NCBI GenBank assembly: GCA_013396525.1 | Contig: VWYX01000286.1 | Span: 1 to 64,000 of the forward strand | Source: Chaetorhynchus papuensis | Lineage: Eukaryota; Chordata; Aves; Passeriformes; Rhipiduridae | Reading direction: 5' to 3' | DNA: 64,000 nucleotides | Part shown: positions 63,558-64,000 of the stretch, one piece after another | How the letters are laid out: each line of letters starts with the position of its first letter | Position numbering within the stretch: position 1 is the stretch's first letter | Program-made: the position numbers and the translations under genes | The notes under the pieces: model-generated | What the model was told of the DNA's origin: nothing | The model's input: the letters and a program-made list of their open reading frames with translations, nothing else | The model's database searches: none

Positions 63558-63703
63558 CTGCTTCTCGAGCATGACATTTATTGAGCACAGCAAAGGTGGT
63601 TTGCAGTGCTCCCACTGCAGCAGGAGGCTGGGCAGGGCCATCAGGGCCTCCTGGTGCCCCGTGCCCACCAAAATGCCTTGTGTGCAGGTGGAGCAGCTTT
63701 GTT
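63558..63703 (-). CDS. Candidate coding exon (146 nt; 226 nt with alternative acceptor)
   Basis: On the minus strand the acceptor is CTGTATGTACCTTTCAG and the donor is excellent (GAAGCAG/GTGAGA). The best frame by codon use reads TQGILVGTGHQEALMALPSL, then LQWEHCKPPLLCSINVMLEK, with many CTG, GCC, CAG, GTG and GAG codons. It ends in phase zero, matching the 62.5-kb candidate. A second strong acceptor (TTGCCTGCTCTAAACAG) at 63784 would extend the exon to 63783. The extra part has a coding-like frame (ATLKCVCEMWGEAFKITP) that is offset by one base from the frame used in the rest. Either that extension is not exonic, or a one-base indel breaks the gene, or the other frame is right. No family is recognised. 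Confidence 0.35.
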
Positions 63704-63857
63704 CTGAAAGGTACATACAGCACGTCACAGGGAGTTATTTTAAAAGCTTCCCCCCACATTTCGCACACACACTTGAGAGTGGCCTGTTTAGAGCAGGCAA
63801 GAAACACAGCAGCAGGACCAGAATTGAAGTTACTGGATTAGAGGCTCACTAATTCTC

Positions 63858-63893
63858 CTTACCGCCTTCAGCCAGGTCTGAACAAACTTGTCT
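63858..63893 (-). other. Candidate exon end with strong donor
   Basis: On the minus strand a strong donor (AAGGCG/GTAAGG) follows a segment that reads EADKFVQTWLKA in one frame. Upstream on that strand the DNA becomes GC- and CpG-rich and then repetitive. No good pyrimidine tract marks its start, so the 5' boundary is a guess. The phase suits the 226-nt version of the next candidate exon, while another open frame suits the 146-nt version. Confidence 0.25.
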
Positions 63894-63957
63894 GCTTCTC
63901 TGAGAACCGCTGGACCTTGGCAGGGCACCAGGCCTCAGCCAGCGCCTGCTGCGGCTG

Positions 63958-64000
63958 CCCTCATGGAGCCCTCACGGAGCCCACACGGCGCCCACACGGA
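63958..64000. repeat. 11-bp tandem repeat, cut by window end
   Basis: Four adjoining units: CCCTCATGGAG, CCCTCACGGAG, CCCACACGGCG, CCCACACGGA. It is GC-rich with one CpG in most units. It continues beyond the window, so the copy number is unknown. Confidence 0.85.

Noticed and set aside
1..64000. tRNA, rRNA, known microRNA, CRISPR, riboswitch or prokaryotic operon
   Set aside because: Looked for on both strands by characteristic words and structures; none found, and the sequence is clearly eukaryotic.

Overview
The window looks like vertebrate, specifically avian, nuclear DNA that is almost entirely non-coding. It is AT-leaning and poor in CpG except at the right edge. It has no bacterial-style gene packing and its open frames are short. 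It carries 3'-truncated CR1 LINEs ending in the ATTCTATG-type tail typical of birds, plus one ERVL-like LTR of the kind found in birds. The exact lineage cannot be fixed from what is visible. No known protein is recognised anywhere, and no tRNA, rRNA, CRISPR array, plasmid or phage feature was seen.

Layout. 1-16 kb: unique sequence with simple repeats, several splice-site pairs that could frame small exons, and a near-consensus recursive-splicing motif at 14.5 kb (+). 16.3-25 kb: two CR1 fragments (16.3 and 22.6 kb, both +), a weak third at 24.9 kb, and a pair of closely spaced + strand candidate exons at 23.8-24.1 kb. 25-35 kb: unique sequence with a perfect 12-bp inverted repeat at 28.26 kb and a possible minus-strand terminal exon at 30.7-30.9 kb. 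34.9-35.5 kb: a minus-strand CR1 followed by a (GATA)n/(GA)n microsatellite. 35.5-42.8 kb: unique sequence. 42.8-43.6 kb: the longest CR1 copy (+), with an internal deletion. 48.1-49.1 kb: an ERVL-like LTR with TGTCT...AGACA ends, a polypurine tract just before it, and an 18-unit (CTT)n tract inside it. 49.3-64 kb: unique sequence with possible minus-strand coding exons at 49.3, 62.5 and 63.6 kb, and an 11-bp tandem repeat running off the right end in GC-rich DNA.

How it may fit together. The most economical reading is that the window lies in large introns or next to a gene. Four minus-strand candidate exons (63.56-63.70, 62.52-62.63, 49.27-49.34, 30.68-30.86 kb) have compatible splice phases and join into one open frame ending in a stop. 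This is inference: strong splice-site pairs enclosing short open frames are common by chance in 64 kb, so each exon has modest confidence. The repeats are the only features here that are well supported.
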